Shown: in pieces, positions 7,333 through 14,375 of the stretch | Layout of the letters: each line of letters opens with the position of its first letter | Numbering within the stretch: position 1 is the first letter of the stretch | Source: DATLWR01 sp035576205 | GTDB lineage: Bacteria; Pseudomonadota; Zetaproteobacteria; Mariprofundales; Mariprofundaceae | NCBI GenBank assembly: GCA_035576205.1 | Contig: DATLWR010000086.1 | Location: forward strand, 1 to 32,962 | DNA length: 32,962 nt | Reading direction: 5' to 3' | Notes under the pieces: model-generated | The model's database searches: none | Told to the model about the DNA's origin: nothing | The model's input: only the letters and a program-made list of their open reading frames with translations | Translations under genes and position numbers: made by a program

Positions 7333-9581
7333 GCGGCGACAGTCTCGGAGAAACTGATCGAAATTGCATCCTTGGAGATGCCGACGGTGGCCTTGCCGCC
7401 TTGCTGCAGTTCGCCGAACAGGATCGCTTCGGCCAGCGGCTTCTTGATCTGCTCCTGGATCAGCCGCGCCATGGGCCTGGCTCCCATGTCTGCTTCGTAG
7501 CCATGTTTGGCCAGCCACTGGCGGGCTGGCGTGCTGACCTCGAGCTCGACCTTCTTCGGCTGCAATTGCGTCTCGAGTTCGATCAGGAACTTGTCGACCA
7601 CATGCATGACCACCTCTTCGGAAAGCGGCGCGAAGGGGATCACGGCATCCAGCCGGTTGCGGAACTCCGGTGTGAAGATGCGCTTGATGGCGGCCTCGTC
7701 CTCCCCTCGGCGTGGGGCCGGGTTGAAGCCGACGATGCTCTTCGACATCTCGAAGGCACCGGCATTGCTGGTCATGATCAGCACCACGTGCCGGAAGTCG
7801 GCCGAGCGGCCGTTGTTGTCGGTCAGCTTGCCATGGTCCATGACCTGCAACAGCAGGTTGAAGAGGTCGGGGTGCGCTTTCTCGATCTCGTCGAGCAGCA
7901 GCACGGCATGCGGATTCTTGCTGACCGCCTCGGTCAGCAGGCCGCCCTGGTCGAAGCCGACATAGCCCGGCGGGGCGCCGATCAGCCGCGATACCGTATG
8001 CGACTCCATGTATTCGGACATGTCGAAGCGGATCAGCTCGACCCCCATGATGCGGGCGAGCTGCCGTGCGGCCTCGGTCTTGCCGACACCGGTCGGGCCG
8101 GTGAACAGGAAGCTGCCGATCGGCTTGTCGGGGTGGGCGAGACCGGCGCGCGACAGTTTGATGCTGGCCGCCAGCCGATGCATGGCTTGGTCCTGGCCGA
8201 AAATGGTCAGCTTCAGGTCGCGCTCCAGATGCTCCAGGCGCCGCTTGTCGGAGGCCGAGACCTGCTGCGGCGGGATGCGGGCGATGGAGGCGACGGTGGC
8301 CTCGATATCCGACACCGAAATCTGCTTCTTGCGGCGGCTCGCGGGCCGGATGCGGATGGCGGCACCCGCCTCGTCGAGCACGTCGATGGCCGAATCGGGC
8401 AGGTGGCGGTCGTGCAGGAAGCGTTTGGCGAGCTTGGCGGCGTTTTCGATGGCGGAGAGGGTGTACTGCACACCGTGGTGCTCCTCCAGCCGCGGCTTCA
8501 GTCCTTTCAGGATGGCGATCGTCTCCTCGACGGTCGGTTCGCCGATGTCGACCTTCTGGAAACGGCGGGAGAGGGCTCGATCCTTGTCGAACAGGTTGCG
8601 GAACTCCTGGTAGGTGGTGGCGCCGATGCAACGCAGTTCACCGTTGGCCAGTGCCGGTTTCAGCAGGTTGGAGGCGTCCATGGTACCGCCGCTGGCGGCA
8701 CCGGCGCCGATGATGGTGTGGATCTCGTCGATGAACAGGATCGAGCCGGCTTCCTGCGACAGCGATTTCAGCACCGCCTTCAGCCGTTCCTCGAAGTCGC
8801 CGCGGTATTTGGTGCCGGCCAGCAATGCGCCCATATCCAGTGCATAGAGGGTGGCATCCTGCAGGATTTCCGGCGCCTCACCCTGTTCGATGGCGAGTGC
8901 CAGCCCCTCGGCAATGGCGGTTTTACCGACGCCGGCCTCGCCGACCAGCAGGGGATTGTTCTTGCGACGGCGGCAGAGAATGTGCATGCAGCGGTCGAGT
9001 TCGCCCTTGCGCCCGATCAGCGGGTCCACCTTGCCGGCGCGGGCGCGGGCATTGAGGTTGATGCAGAAACGCTCCAGCGGCGAGGCCTCCGGCGCCTTGC
9101 CGGTTTCGGTATCGCTGCCGGTACGCACCTCGGTGCCGCCCGTTTCGCTGCCGGTGGCTCCGTGAGCGATATAACTGACGACGTCCAGCCGGGTGATGCC
9201 CATCTGCTTGAGGAAGAAGACGGCATGCGACTCCTTCTCGGAGAAGATCGCCACCAGCACGTGCGCGCCGCTGACCTCGCGCTTGCCGGCCGCCTGCACG
9301 TGCATGACCGCACGCTGGATGACGCGCTGCAGCCCGATGCTGGCGGTCGTTTCGCCGACACCCTCCGGAAGGATGGCGACGTGTTCCTGAATGAAGCTGT
9401 TCAGCTCCTTCTTGAGCTTGTCGAAATCGGCATGGCAGCCGCGCAGGGCCGCCTTGGCCTCGGGGTTGTCGAGCAGGCCGAGGAGCAGGTGTTCGATGGT
9501 CACGAACTCGTTGCGCCGCAAGTGTGCATTGCGGAATACGTCGTTCAGTGTCTGCTCAAGCTCTTCGTTCAAAATGCCCAT
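7329..9581 (-). CDS. clpA: ATP-dependent Clp protease ATP-binding subunit ClpA
   Basis: AAA+ unfoldase that feeds substrates into ClpP and works with ClpS on N-degron proteins. The N-domain (ILNEELEQTLNDVFRNAHLRRNEFVTIEHLLLGLLDNPEA) is the ClpA type with two repeats. The first AAA module carries LLVGEAGVGKTAIAEGLA (Walker A), ILFIDEIHTIIGAG (Walker B) and IGATTYQEFR. The second has FTGPTGVGKTEAARQLA, VLLLDEIEKAHPD and the C-terminal RPMARLIQEQIKKPLAE. No coiled-coil middle domain is present, which separates it from ClpB. I placed the start at the ATG at 9581 (MGILNEEL, 750 residues), which has AAGGA 8 bases upstream and aligns with the E. coli start. An ATG at 9635, directly after the clpS stop, would add 18 residues. 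clpP is not in the window. Confidence 0.96.
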   Translation of the reverse strand: MGILNEELEQTLNDVFRNAHLRRNEFVTIEHLLLGLLDNPEAKAALRGCHADFDKLKKELNSFIQEHVAILPEGVGETTASIGLQRVIQRAVMHVQAAGKREVSGAHVLVAIFSEKESHAVFFLKQMGITRLDVVSYIAHGATGSETGGTEVRTGSDTETGKAPEASPLERFCINLNARARAGKVDPLIGRKGELDRCMHILCRRRKNNPLLVGEAGVGKTAIAEGLALAIEQGEAPEILQDATLYALDMGALLAGTKYRGDFEERLKAVLKSLSQEAGSILFIDEIHTIIGAGAASGGTMDASNLLKPALANGELRCIGATTYQEFRNLFDKDRALSRRFQKVDIGEPTVEETIAILKGLKPRLEEHHGVQYTLSAIENAAKLAKRFLHDRHLPDSAIDVLDEAGAAIRIRPASRRKKQISVSDIEATVASIARIPPQQVSASDKRRLEHLERDLKLTIFGQDQAMHRLAASIKLSRAGLAHPDKPIGSFLFTGPTGVGKTEAARQLARIMGVELIRFDMSEYMESHTVSRLIGAPPGYVGFDQGGLLTEAVSKNPHAVLLLDEIEKAHPDLFNLLLQVMDHGKLTDNNGRSADFRHVVLIMTSNAGAFEMSKSIVGFNPAPRRGEDEAAIKRIFTPEFRNRLDAVIPFAPLSEEVVMHVVDKFLIELETQLQPKKVELEVSTPARQWLAKHGYEADMGARPMARLIQEQIKKPLAEAILFGELQQGGKATVGISKDAISISFSETVAA

Positions 9582-9635
9582 ACAACCGTCCTTGGAAGGT
9601 CGCCTTGGCCCGGCCGCAGCGACGTTGTTTTGCAT

Positions 9636-9965
9636 TCAGTTCTGCTCATCGCGCTCCAACATGCAGCGTAGCGGATACCCCTCTTTTCGGCTAGTGCTTT
9701 CGACACGGGCCACCTTGCTTTCGGCGATCTGATACGGATAGATGCCGCAAACGGCGCTGCCCTTCTCGTGCACCTGCAGCATCAGCCGGGTTGCCGTCTC
9801 GACCGGGTGCTGGAACAGGTCGACGAGGATCTGCACGACGAAGTCCATCGGCGTGTAATCGTCGTTGAGCAGGATGACGCGGTACATCGGCGGTCGTTGC
9901 AGTTGAGGTTCGGCGGCTTCTGCCTCATGCTTGTGCTCAATCACCGGCGACAAGATTTCGTTCAT
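9636..9965 (-). CDS. clpS: ClpS adaptor of the ClpAP protease
   Basis: A 109-residue adaptor that delivers N-degron substrates to ClpA. The folded core begins at about residue 25 with PPMYRVILLNDDYTPMDFVVQILVDLF, in which NDD and TPM(D) line the pocket for the substrate N-terminal residue. VHEKGSAVCGIYPYQIAESKV follows, with the conserved Gly-Tyr-type segment. The first 25 residues are a flexible, acidic extension, as usual for ClpS. It is the first gene of a clpS-clpA-trmO-kinase unit, with clpA following at once. No SD precedes the ATG. A possible promoter (9974-10002) would start transcription almost at the start codon. Confidence 0.96.
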   Translation of the reverse strand: MNEILSPVIEHKHEAEAAEPQLQRPPMYRVILLNDDYTPMDFVVQILVDLFQHPVETATRLMLQVHEKGSAVCGIYPYQIAESKVARVESTSRKEGYPLRCMLERDEQN

Positions 9966-9973
9966 GGTGTCGC

Positions 9974-10002
9974 ATTCTAACGGATGCCGGAACCTTGCCC
10001 AA
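9974..10002 (-). promoter_or_regulatory. Possible sigma70-type promoter of the clpS operon
   Basis: On the minus strand a weak -35 (TTGGGC, 9997-10002) is followed after 17 bases by TAGAAT (9974-9979), five of six matches to the -10 consensus. The box ends 8 bases before the clpS ATG, which would make the message leaderless or nearly so and would agree with the lack of an SD. This is a pattern match only. Confidence 0.4.
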
Positions 10003-10104
10003 GAAGGGTCATTATTTCGGTCTTGCCGGTTTATGGTTGGCCGCCGCCCGCTCTGTCCGGCAGGGCCGGGAAAACATGGTTAATAATGGACCAAGGAGTT
10101 GGAT

Positions 10105-10863
10105 ATGGCCGAACTGAGATGCATTTTATGGGATGTGGACGGCACGCTTGCCGATACCGAACGCGACGGCCACCGGGTGGCGTTCAACATGGCCTTCGAA
10201 GAGGCGGGCCTGGCGCGTCGCTGGGATGTGCCGACCTATGGCGAACTGCTGGCCGTGACGGGCGGCAAGGAGCGTATCCGCTTCGACCACGAGCGCCTGG
10301 GCAGCGAGATGCCATCGGACGAGCATGTGGCGAGACTGCACGCCCGCAAGACCGAACACTACCAGACGCTCATCGCTACCGGTGCGATTCCGCTGCGTCC
10401 CGGCGTGAAACGGCTGCTCGAGGAGGCTTATGCGGCCGGCATCACGCTCGGCATCGCCACTACCACGACGCCGGCAGCTCTCGATGCGCTGATCGAGCAT
10501 TCGCTGGGTGCCGAGTGGTTCGATCGTTTCGCCGTGCGCGCCGCCGGCGACATCGTACCGGTCAAGAAGCCGGCGCCGGATATCTATACCTATGCGATGG
10601 ACCGGCTCGGCCTGGCATCGCACGACTGCCTGGCCATGGAGGATTCGGGCAACGGCTGGAAGGCCGCCGCCGCCGCCGGCCTGAAGTGCGTCGTGACGAT
10701 CAACGACTACACGCGCGACCACGACTTTTCCGGTGCCGACCTGGTGGTCTCCGAACTCGGCGAGCCCGAACTTCCTGCCGTGCACGTCTTCGACAATCCG
10801 CACGGCCTCAAGGGCTTGCACCATGTGACGCTCGCTCATCTCAGGGAGATCATGCTTGGCTGA
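10105..10863 (+). CDS. CbbY-like HAD-family phosphatase
   Basis: A 252-residue HAD phosphatase with an alpha-helical cap. Motif I is WDVDGTLADTERDGHRVAFN (nucleophile D10, acid/base D12), motif II lies at GIATTTTPAA, the lysine is in VPVKKPAPDIYTYA, and the metal-binding acids are in AMEDSGNGWKAA. TLADTERDGHRVAFNMAF is characteristic of the CbbY group, whose plant and purple-bacterial members dephosphorylate xylulose-1,5-bisphosphate, an inhibitor of Rubisco. Whether this organism has Rubisco cannot be seen here. The start is the ATG at 10105 with AAGGAG six bases upstream; a TTG at 10099 in the same frame lies too close to that SD. The stop overlaps the TatD-family gene by 8 bases. It begins the plus-strand run 10105-14152. 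Confidence 0.88.
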   Translation: MAELRCILWDVDGTLADTERDGHRVAFNMAFEEAGLARRWDVPTYGELLAVTGGKERIRFDHERLGSEMPSDEHVARLHARKTEHYQTLIATGAIPLRPGVKRLLEEAYAAGITLGIATTTTPAALDALIEHSLGAEWFDRFAVRAAGDIVPVKKPAPDIYTYAMDRLGLASHDCLAMEDSGNGWKAAAAAGLKCVVTINDYTRDHDFSGADLVVSELGEPELPAVHVFDNPHGLKGLHHVTLAHLREIMLG

Positions 10864-11632
10864 TATCTCGCTCGTCGATACCCACTGCCATCCCGATTTC
10901 CATCAGTTCGACGAGGATCGGCAGGAGGTATTCGGGCGCATGCGCGAGGCGGGAGTGGAGCGCATCATCGCCGTGTCGGTGGAGCTCGAACAGGCGCCGG
11001 CATTGCAACGCTTTTGCGCCGACTGGCCGGGCGCCTGGTATTCGGTCGGCGTGCATCCCAACCATCCCGTTGCCGAGGAACCGACAACGGAAGAGATCTG
11101 CGGGCTGGCGGCGGATACGCGCTGTGTGGCCATCGGCGAAACGGGCATGGATTTCTTCCATCACAAGGTGGAACCCGAGGTGCAGGCGGAGCGTTTCCGC
11201 AACCATATCCGGGCTGCGAAACAAGTGGGCAAGCCGGTGATCGTGCACATGCGTGATGCCGACGAGGCGACGCTCGCCATCATGGCCGAGGAGGGGATCG
11301 GCGAATGCGGCGGCGTCATGCACTGCTTCTCCTCCGGCTGGGAGGTTGCCAGCCGGGCGCTGGATCTCGGCATGTCGATCTCCTTCTCCGGCAATGTCAC
11401 CTACAAGCGCAACGACGAACTGCGCGAGGTCGCACGCCGCGTGCCCGGCGACATGCTGCTCGTCGAGACCGATGCACCGTACCTGGCGCCGGAGCCGAAG
11501 CGCGGCAAGCGTAACGAGCCGACCTATGTGCGCCATGTCGCGGAATGCCTGGCATCGGTGCGCGGCATGGAGTTTGCCGAATTCGCGGCCATGACGACGG
11601 CGAACGCCTGTCGCCGCTTCGGCCTACAATAA
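10856..11632 (+). CDS. TatD-family metal-dependent hydrolase (DNase)
   Basis: A 258-residue TIM-barrel hydrolase of the TatD family, metal-dependent nucleases linked to DNA repair and turnover. The metal ligands are all visible: VDTHCHPDF (His10, His12), AIGETGMDFFH, VIVHMRDA, MHCFSSGW and VETDAPYLAPEP. The carboxy end EFAAMTTANACRRFGL is also typical. The start is TTG at 10856 inside the 8-base overlap TTGGCTGA, with AGGGAG about 8 bases upstream; there is no in-frame ATG near it. Which TatD paralogue this is (TatD, YcfH or YjjV type) cannot be told from sequence alone; its length of just under 260 and its motif set best fit the YcfH type. Confidence 0.93.
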   Translation: MADISLVDTHCHPDFHQFDEDRQEVFGRMREAGVERIIAVSVELEQAPALQRFCADWPGAWYSVGVHPNHPVAEEPTTEEICGLAADTRCVAIGETGMDFFHHKVEPEVQAERFRNHIRAAKQVGKPVIVHMRDADEATLAIMAEEGIGECGGVMHCFSSGWEVASRALDLGMSISFSGNVTYKRNDELREVARRVPGDMLLVETDAPYLAPEPKRGKRNEPTYVRHVAECLASVRGMEFAEFAAMTTANACRRFGLQ

Positions 11633-11660
11633 GTCATTCGAAACAGGAGCGAGCATTCAT

Positions 11661-12542
11661 ATGAGCCTGAAAACCAATCGCGACAAGCTGGTGATGACCG
11701 CCGTGCAGGGCGGCGTGTCGCCGGCCAACCAGTGGGCGCCGTTCGAGGTCGGGGCGGCCGGCGAGGTGTTCGCCTGGCCCTCTACCGGTGGCATCACCTA
11801 CAACGTCAAGATCGGCGATTCGGTATTCGGCTGGGCCGGAGAGCATATCGAGCCGGGGGTGTCGGCGAGCTTAACCCACAAGAATCGCAAGGCCGAGCTC
11901 GGCTTCCAGTTCCTCGCCTGCGCCGGCAACGAGGTGAAGGTGATCTCCGGCGAGGCGAAGGGGTCGAAGGGGACGGTGCTCGGTCATCATGGCGGCGTCG
12001 ACCACCTGATGCTCGATTTCCCCGACGATGTGCTCGACAGGCTGACCTGCGACGACAAGTTCCTGGTGCGCGGCTTCGGCCAGGGGCTGAAGCTGCTCGA
12101 CCATCCGGAGGTCTGCATCTACAACCTCGACCCCGACGTACTGGAGGCCTGGGGGCTGAAGGAGCTGCCGGACGGCCGCATCGAGGTGCCGGTGAACGTG
12201 GTGATCCCGGGCCATGCGATGGGCTCCGGCATCGGTTCGCTGTCGGTAACCACCGGCGACTACGACATCCTCTGCCAGGACGAGGAGACGGTGCGCGAAC
12301 ACGGCCTCGACCGGCTGCGTTTCGGCGATTTCGTGGCTGTCATGGATCACGATAACCGCTACGGCCGAACCTACCGCAAGGGGGCGGTCACCATCGGGCT
12401 TGTCATCCACTCCGATTCGCCGCTGGCCGGCCACGGCCCGGGCATGATGACGCTGATGAGCGCCTGCGGCGGCAAGCTGGTGCCGGTGCTGAGCGAGCGC
12501 GCCAATCTCGGTATCCTGAAGGGGATCGGCCGCTTTGCCTGA
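11661..12542 (+). CDS. DUF4438 family protein
   Basis: A 293-residue protein of unknown function. I recognise the DUF4438 pattern in GHAMGSGIGSLSVTTGDYDIL, LRFGDFVAVMDHDNRYGRTYRKGAVTIGLVIHSDSPLAGHGPGMMTLMSACGG and SERANLGILKGIGRF. The acidic and His residues in DHDNRYG and AGHGPG look like a buried functional site, but no reaction is known to me. There is no signal peptide and no membrane segment. An AGGAG stands about 11 bases before the ATG, a long but possible spacing. The stop overlaps the amidase gene by 8 bases (TTGCCTGA), so the two products are probably made together. Confidence 0.78.
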   Translation: MSLKTNRDKLVMTAVQGGVSPANQWAPFEVGAAGEVFAWPSTGGITYNVKIGDSVFGWAGEHIEPGVSASLTHKNRKAELGFQFLACAGNEVKVISGEAKGSKGTVLGHHGGVDHLMLDFPDDVLDRLTCDDKFLVRGFGQGLKLLDHPEVCIYNLDPDVLEAWGLKELPDGRIEVPVNVVIPGHAMGSGIGSLSVTTGDYDILCQDEETVREHGLDRLRFGDFVAVMDHDNRYGRTYRKGAVTIGLVIHSDSPLAGHGPGMMTLMSACGGKLVPVLSERANLGILKGIGRFA

Positions 12543-13353
12543 AGTCGGTTCGAAGCTGATTGCCGCCTGCGTGCAGATGAGCTCGGGCGATGCGAAGCAG
12601 GCCAATCTGGAGAAGGCCGCCCGACTGATCGAACAGGCCGCCGGCAGGGGCGCGCAGCTGGTACTGCTGCCGGAAAACTGCGCTTTCATGGGTCAAACGG
12701 AGCAGGAGAAACGGGTGGCAGCCGAGGGCGAAGCGGATTCGCCGACGCTGGCCTTTCTGTCCGGGCTGGCGAAACGGTATGGCATCCTGCTGGTCGGCGG
12801 TACGATCCTGTTGCGCGGCAAGGGCGAGCGACTGCGTAATGCGAGCCCGGCCTTCCTGCCCGATGGACGGCTTGCCGGCATCTACGACAAGATGCACCTG
12901 TTCGATGTGGTGCTACCCGAGGAGCAGCATACCGAGTCGAAGCTGATCGAGCCAGGCGGCTCGCCGGCGACGGTCGAGAGCGATGTCTGGAAACTGGGGC
13001 TCTCCGTCTGTTACGACCTGCGTTTCCCCGAACTTTACCGGCATTATGCGATGGATGGCTGCAATATCCTGACCGTGCCGGCCGCCTTTACCGTGCCGAC
13101 CGGCAAGGCGCACTGGCAGACGCTGCTGAAGGCACGCGCGATCGAGAACCAGTGCTATGTGCTGGCGGCCGGTCAGTGTGGCGAGCATCCGGGCAAGCGA
13201 CGTACCTATGGCCACAGCATGATCGTCGATCCGTGGGGGACGGTGCTGGCCGAGCTTGGCGACGATGAGGGAATCGCGATCGCCGAACTGAGTCTGGATA
13301 CCCTGAGCGACCTGCGCCGTCGCATGCCGGTGCTGCAGCACCGGCGTATGTGA
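12535..13353 (+). CDS. Nit1-like carbon-nitrogen hydrolase (probable deaminated glutathione amidase)
   Basis: A 272-residue nitrilase-superfamily amidase. The catalytic triad is Glu47 in LLPENCAFMG, Lys119 in YDKMHLFDV and Cys159 in LSVCYDLRFPELYR. The surrounding sequence (KMHLFDVVLPE, CYDLRFPELYRHYA, PAAFTVPTGKAHWQTLLKARAIENQCYVLAAGQ, GHSMIVDPWG) is that of the Nit1 branch, whose members hydrolyse deaminated glutathione, a damaged by-product of transaminases. The assignment to that substrate comes from family knowledge. Translation starts at TTG 12535 in the overlap with DUF4438, with an AAGGGG-type SD about 9 bases upstream. The stop is followed directly by the DUF1841 gene. Confidence 0.88.
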   Translation: MPEVGSKLIAACVQMSSGDAKQANLEKAARLIEQAAGRGAQLVLLPENCAFMGQTEQEKRVAAEGEADSPTLAFLSGLAKRYGILLVGGTILLRGKGERLRNASPAFLPDGRLAGIYDKMHLFDVVLPEEQHTESKLIEPGGSPATVESDVWKLGLSVCYDLRFPELYRHYAMDGCNILTVPAAFTVPTGKAHWQTLLKARAIENQCYVLAAGQCGEHPGKRRTYGHSMIVDPWGTVLAELGDDEGIAIAELSLDTLSDLRRRMPVLQHRRM

Positions 13354-13367
13354 GGATGGAGGAGATC

Positions 13368-13820
13368 ATGGAGGACCGGTCAGAAGGACCCAGCCGCGAG
13401 CAGTTACGGGCGCATAGGCAGGTATTCTGGGATGCCTGGCAGAAGGCCCAGGCCGGCCTGCCGCTGAATGCCCTGGAGGTGCGCATCGCCCGGGTCATCA
13501 GCATGCATCCGGAGTACCATCACTATTTCGACGATATGGAAAGCTTCCTCGATCGTGATTTCCAGGTCGACGACGGCATGAATCCTTACCTGCACCTGTC
13601 GCTGCACCTGGCTCTGGAGGAGCAGGCGGCCATGAAACAGCCGCCGGAGATGGCCAGGGCGCTGGAACACCTGATCACGGTGAAGGGTATGGATCGTCAC
13701 GAGGCGCTGCACCGGATTCTCGAGGTGCTGGCCGAAACGGTGCATCTGGCGCAGCGAGCCGGCGGCGAGCCGGATGTGCTGGCCTATGCGGCGCGGCTTA
13801 AGGGGCTGACGCAGTCATGA
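13368..13820 (+). CDS. DUF1841 family protein
   Basis: A 150-residue protein matching DUF1841, seen in beta- and gammaproteobacteria and relatives. The pattern is RQVFWDAWQKAQAGLPLNALEVRIARVISMHPEYHHYFDD, then NPYLHLSLHLALEEQ and GMDRHEALHRILEVLAE. The many His/Glu residues (HPEYHHYF, HLSLHLALEE, RHEALH) resemble a helical metal-binding protein, but no function is established. I took the ATG at 13368 because GGAGGAG lies right before it. In-frame GTG at 13350 and ATG at 13356 would add up to six residues and overlap the amidase stop. The stop overlaps the next gene as ATGA. Confidence 0.85.
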   Translation: MEDRSEGPSREQLRAHRQVFWDAWQKAQAGLPLNALEVRIARVISMHPEYHHYFDDMESFLDRDFQVDDGMNPYLHLSLHLALEEQAAMKQPPEMARALEHLITVKGMDRHEALHRILEVLAETVHLAQRAGGEPDVLAYAARLKGLTQS

Positions 13821-14152
13821 TCCGCAACATCCTGACCATCATCGTGTTCTTTTTCGGTCCGGCGATCCTGCTGTTCATGCTGCGCAACTTCCTGCTGGTC
13901 CTGAAGGTATGGCTGCAGATGCGCCGGCAGCGGCCGGCGGAACCCGAAATCATCGATGTCACGCCGCGTCGCGAGAGCAGGACACCGTTATGGTTCAAGG
14001 TGGTGGCGGTACTGGCCGGTGTGCTGTCAGCCTGGCTGGCCTGGCAACGGCTGGATACCGGTTCGGAGAAGGCCATGCGTTATGTGCCGGCTTACATGGA
14101 TCAGCAAGGCAAAATCGTGCCGGGCCACCTGGAGCCAGCGAATGCCAAATAG
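13817..14152 (+). CDS. Small membrane protein of unknown function
   Basis: A 111-residue protein with two likely membrane segments: IRNILTIIVFFFGPAILLFML (residues 2-22) and WFKVVAVLAGVLSAWLAW (residues about 59-76). A basic, proline-containing stretch between them (MRRQRPAEPEIIDVTPRRE) is probably cytoplasmic, and a polar tail ends VPAYMDQQGKIVPGHLEP. I do not recognise the family. The ATG overlaps the DUF1841 stop (ATGA), so it is the last gene of the 10105-14152 run. No terminator hairpin follows; the 55 bases to the convergent zinc-ribbon gene hold only an imperfect direct repeat of a TTAGCGGGC-like unit. Confidence 0.7.
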   Translation: MIRNILTIIVFFFGPAILLFMLRNFLLVLKVWLQMRRQRPAEPEIIDVTPRRESRTPLWFKVVAVLAGVLSAWLAWQRLDTGSEKAMRYVPAYMDQQGKIVPGHLEPANAK

Positions 14153-14207
14153 GTTAAGCGGGCAGGGGTTTAGCGGGCGGGATGTGAGGGAAGGCCGGGC
14201 AGTCCGC

Positions 14208-14357
14208 TCAGATCTTGAAGGTTTGTGTCTTGTCGAAGTCGGTGGACTTGTTCTTCGGCCGAATGCTGGTGCCGCACTTCGGGCACTCGTAGAGCTCGGA
14301 TTCCTCCGCCTGGAACTTCTCTTTGCAGCGCGGACACGTGATTTTCACCTTGCTCAT
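14208..14357 (-). CDS. 49-residue zinc-ribbon protein
   Basis: A short gene on the minus strand: MSKVKITCPRCKEKFQAEES, then ELYECPKCGTSIRPKN, ending KTQTFKI. Two CxxC knuckles (Cys8/Cys11 and Cys26/Cys29) form a complete zinc ribbon with a charged tail. The start is well supported: AGGAGG lies four bases before the ATG at 14357, one of the best ribosome sites in the window. It is head to head with the AddB-like gene (18 bases between starts) and convergent with the small membrane protein gene. Such mini zinc ribbons occur as stand-alone proteins and as N-terminal domains; no function can be given. Confidence 0.72.
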   Translation of the reverse strand: MSKVKITCPRCKEKFQAEESELYECPKCGTSIRPKNKSTDFDKTQTFKI

Positions 14358-14375
14358 GGTCCCTCCTGAGTCCAG

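Noticed and set aside
4840..7500. Very long open frame (about 886 codons) on the plus strand opposite the kinase-HDOD and trmO genes
   Set aside because: It lies antisense to genes with clear kinase, HDOD and TrmO motifs, has no recognisable domain, and long antisense frames are expected from codon bias in GC-rich DNA.
7333..8631. Upstream extension of the TrmO frame through clpA
   Set aside because: The extension is an Arg/Pro/His-rich shadow of clpA in another frame; TrmO proteins are far shorter and the ATG at 7332 overlaps the clpA stop as ATGA.
7002..9671. Open frame of about 889 codons on the plus strand opposite clpA
   Set aside because: ClpA on the minus strand shows all AAA+ motifs; the opposite frame has a shadow-like Gly/Asp/His/Arg composition and no family signature.
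10046..10070. GC-rich hairpin CCGGCAGGGCCGG upstream of the CbbY-like gene
   Set aside because: The stem is only five bases with no T-tract in either direction, so it is neither a convincing terminator nor a recognisable riboswitch.
14153..14207. Imperfect direct repeat (TTAAGCGGGC / TTTAGCGGGC) between convergent genes
   Set aside because: Two short degenerate copies only, no hairpin and no link to a mobile element.
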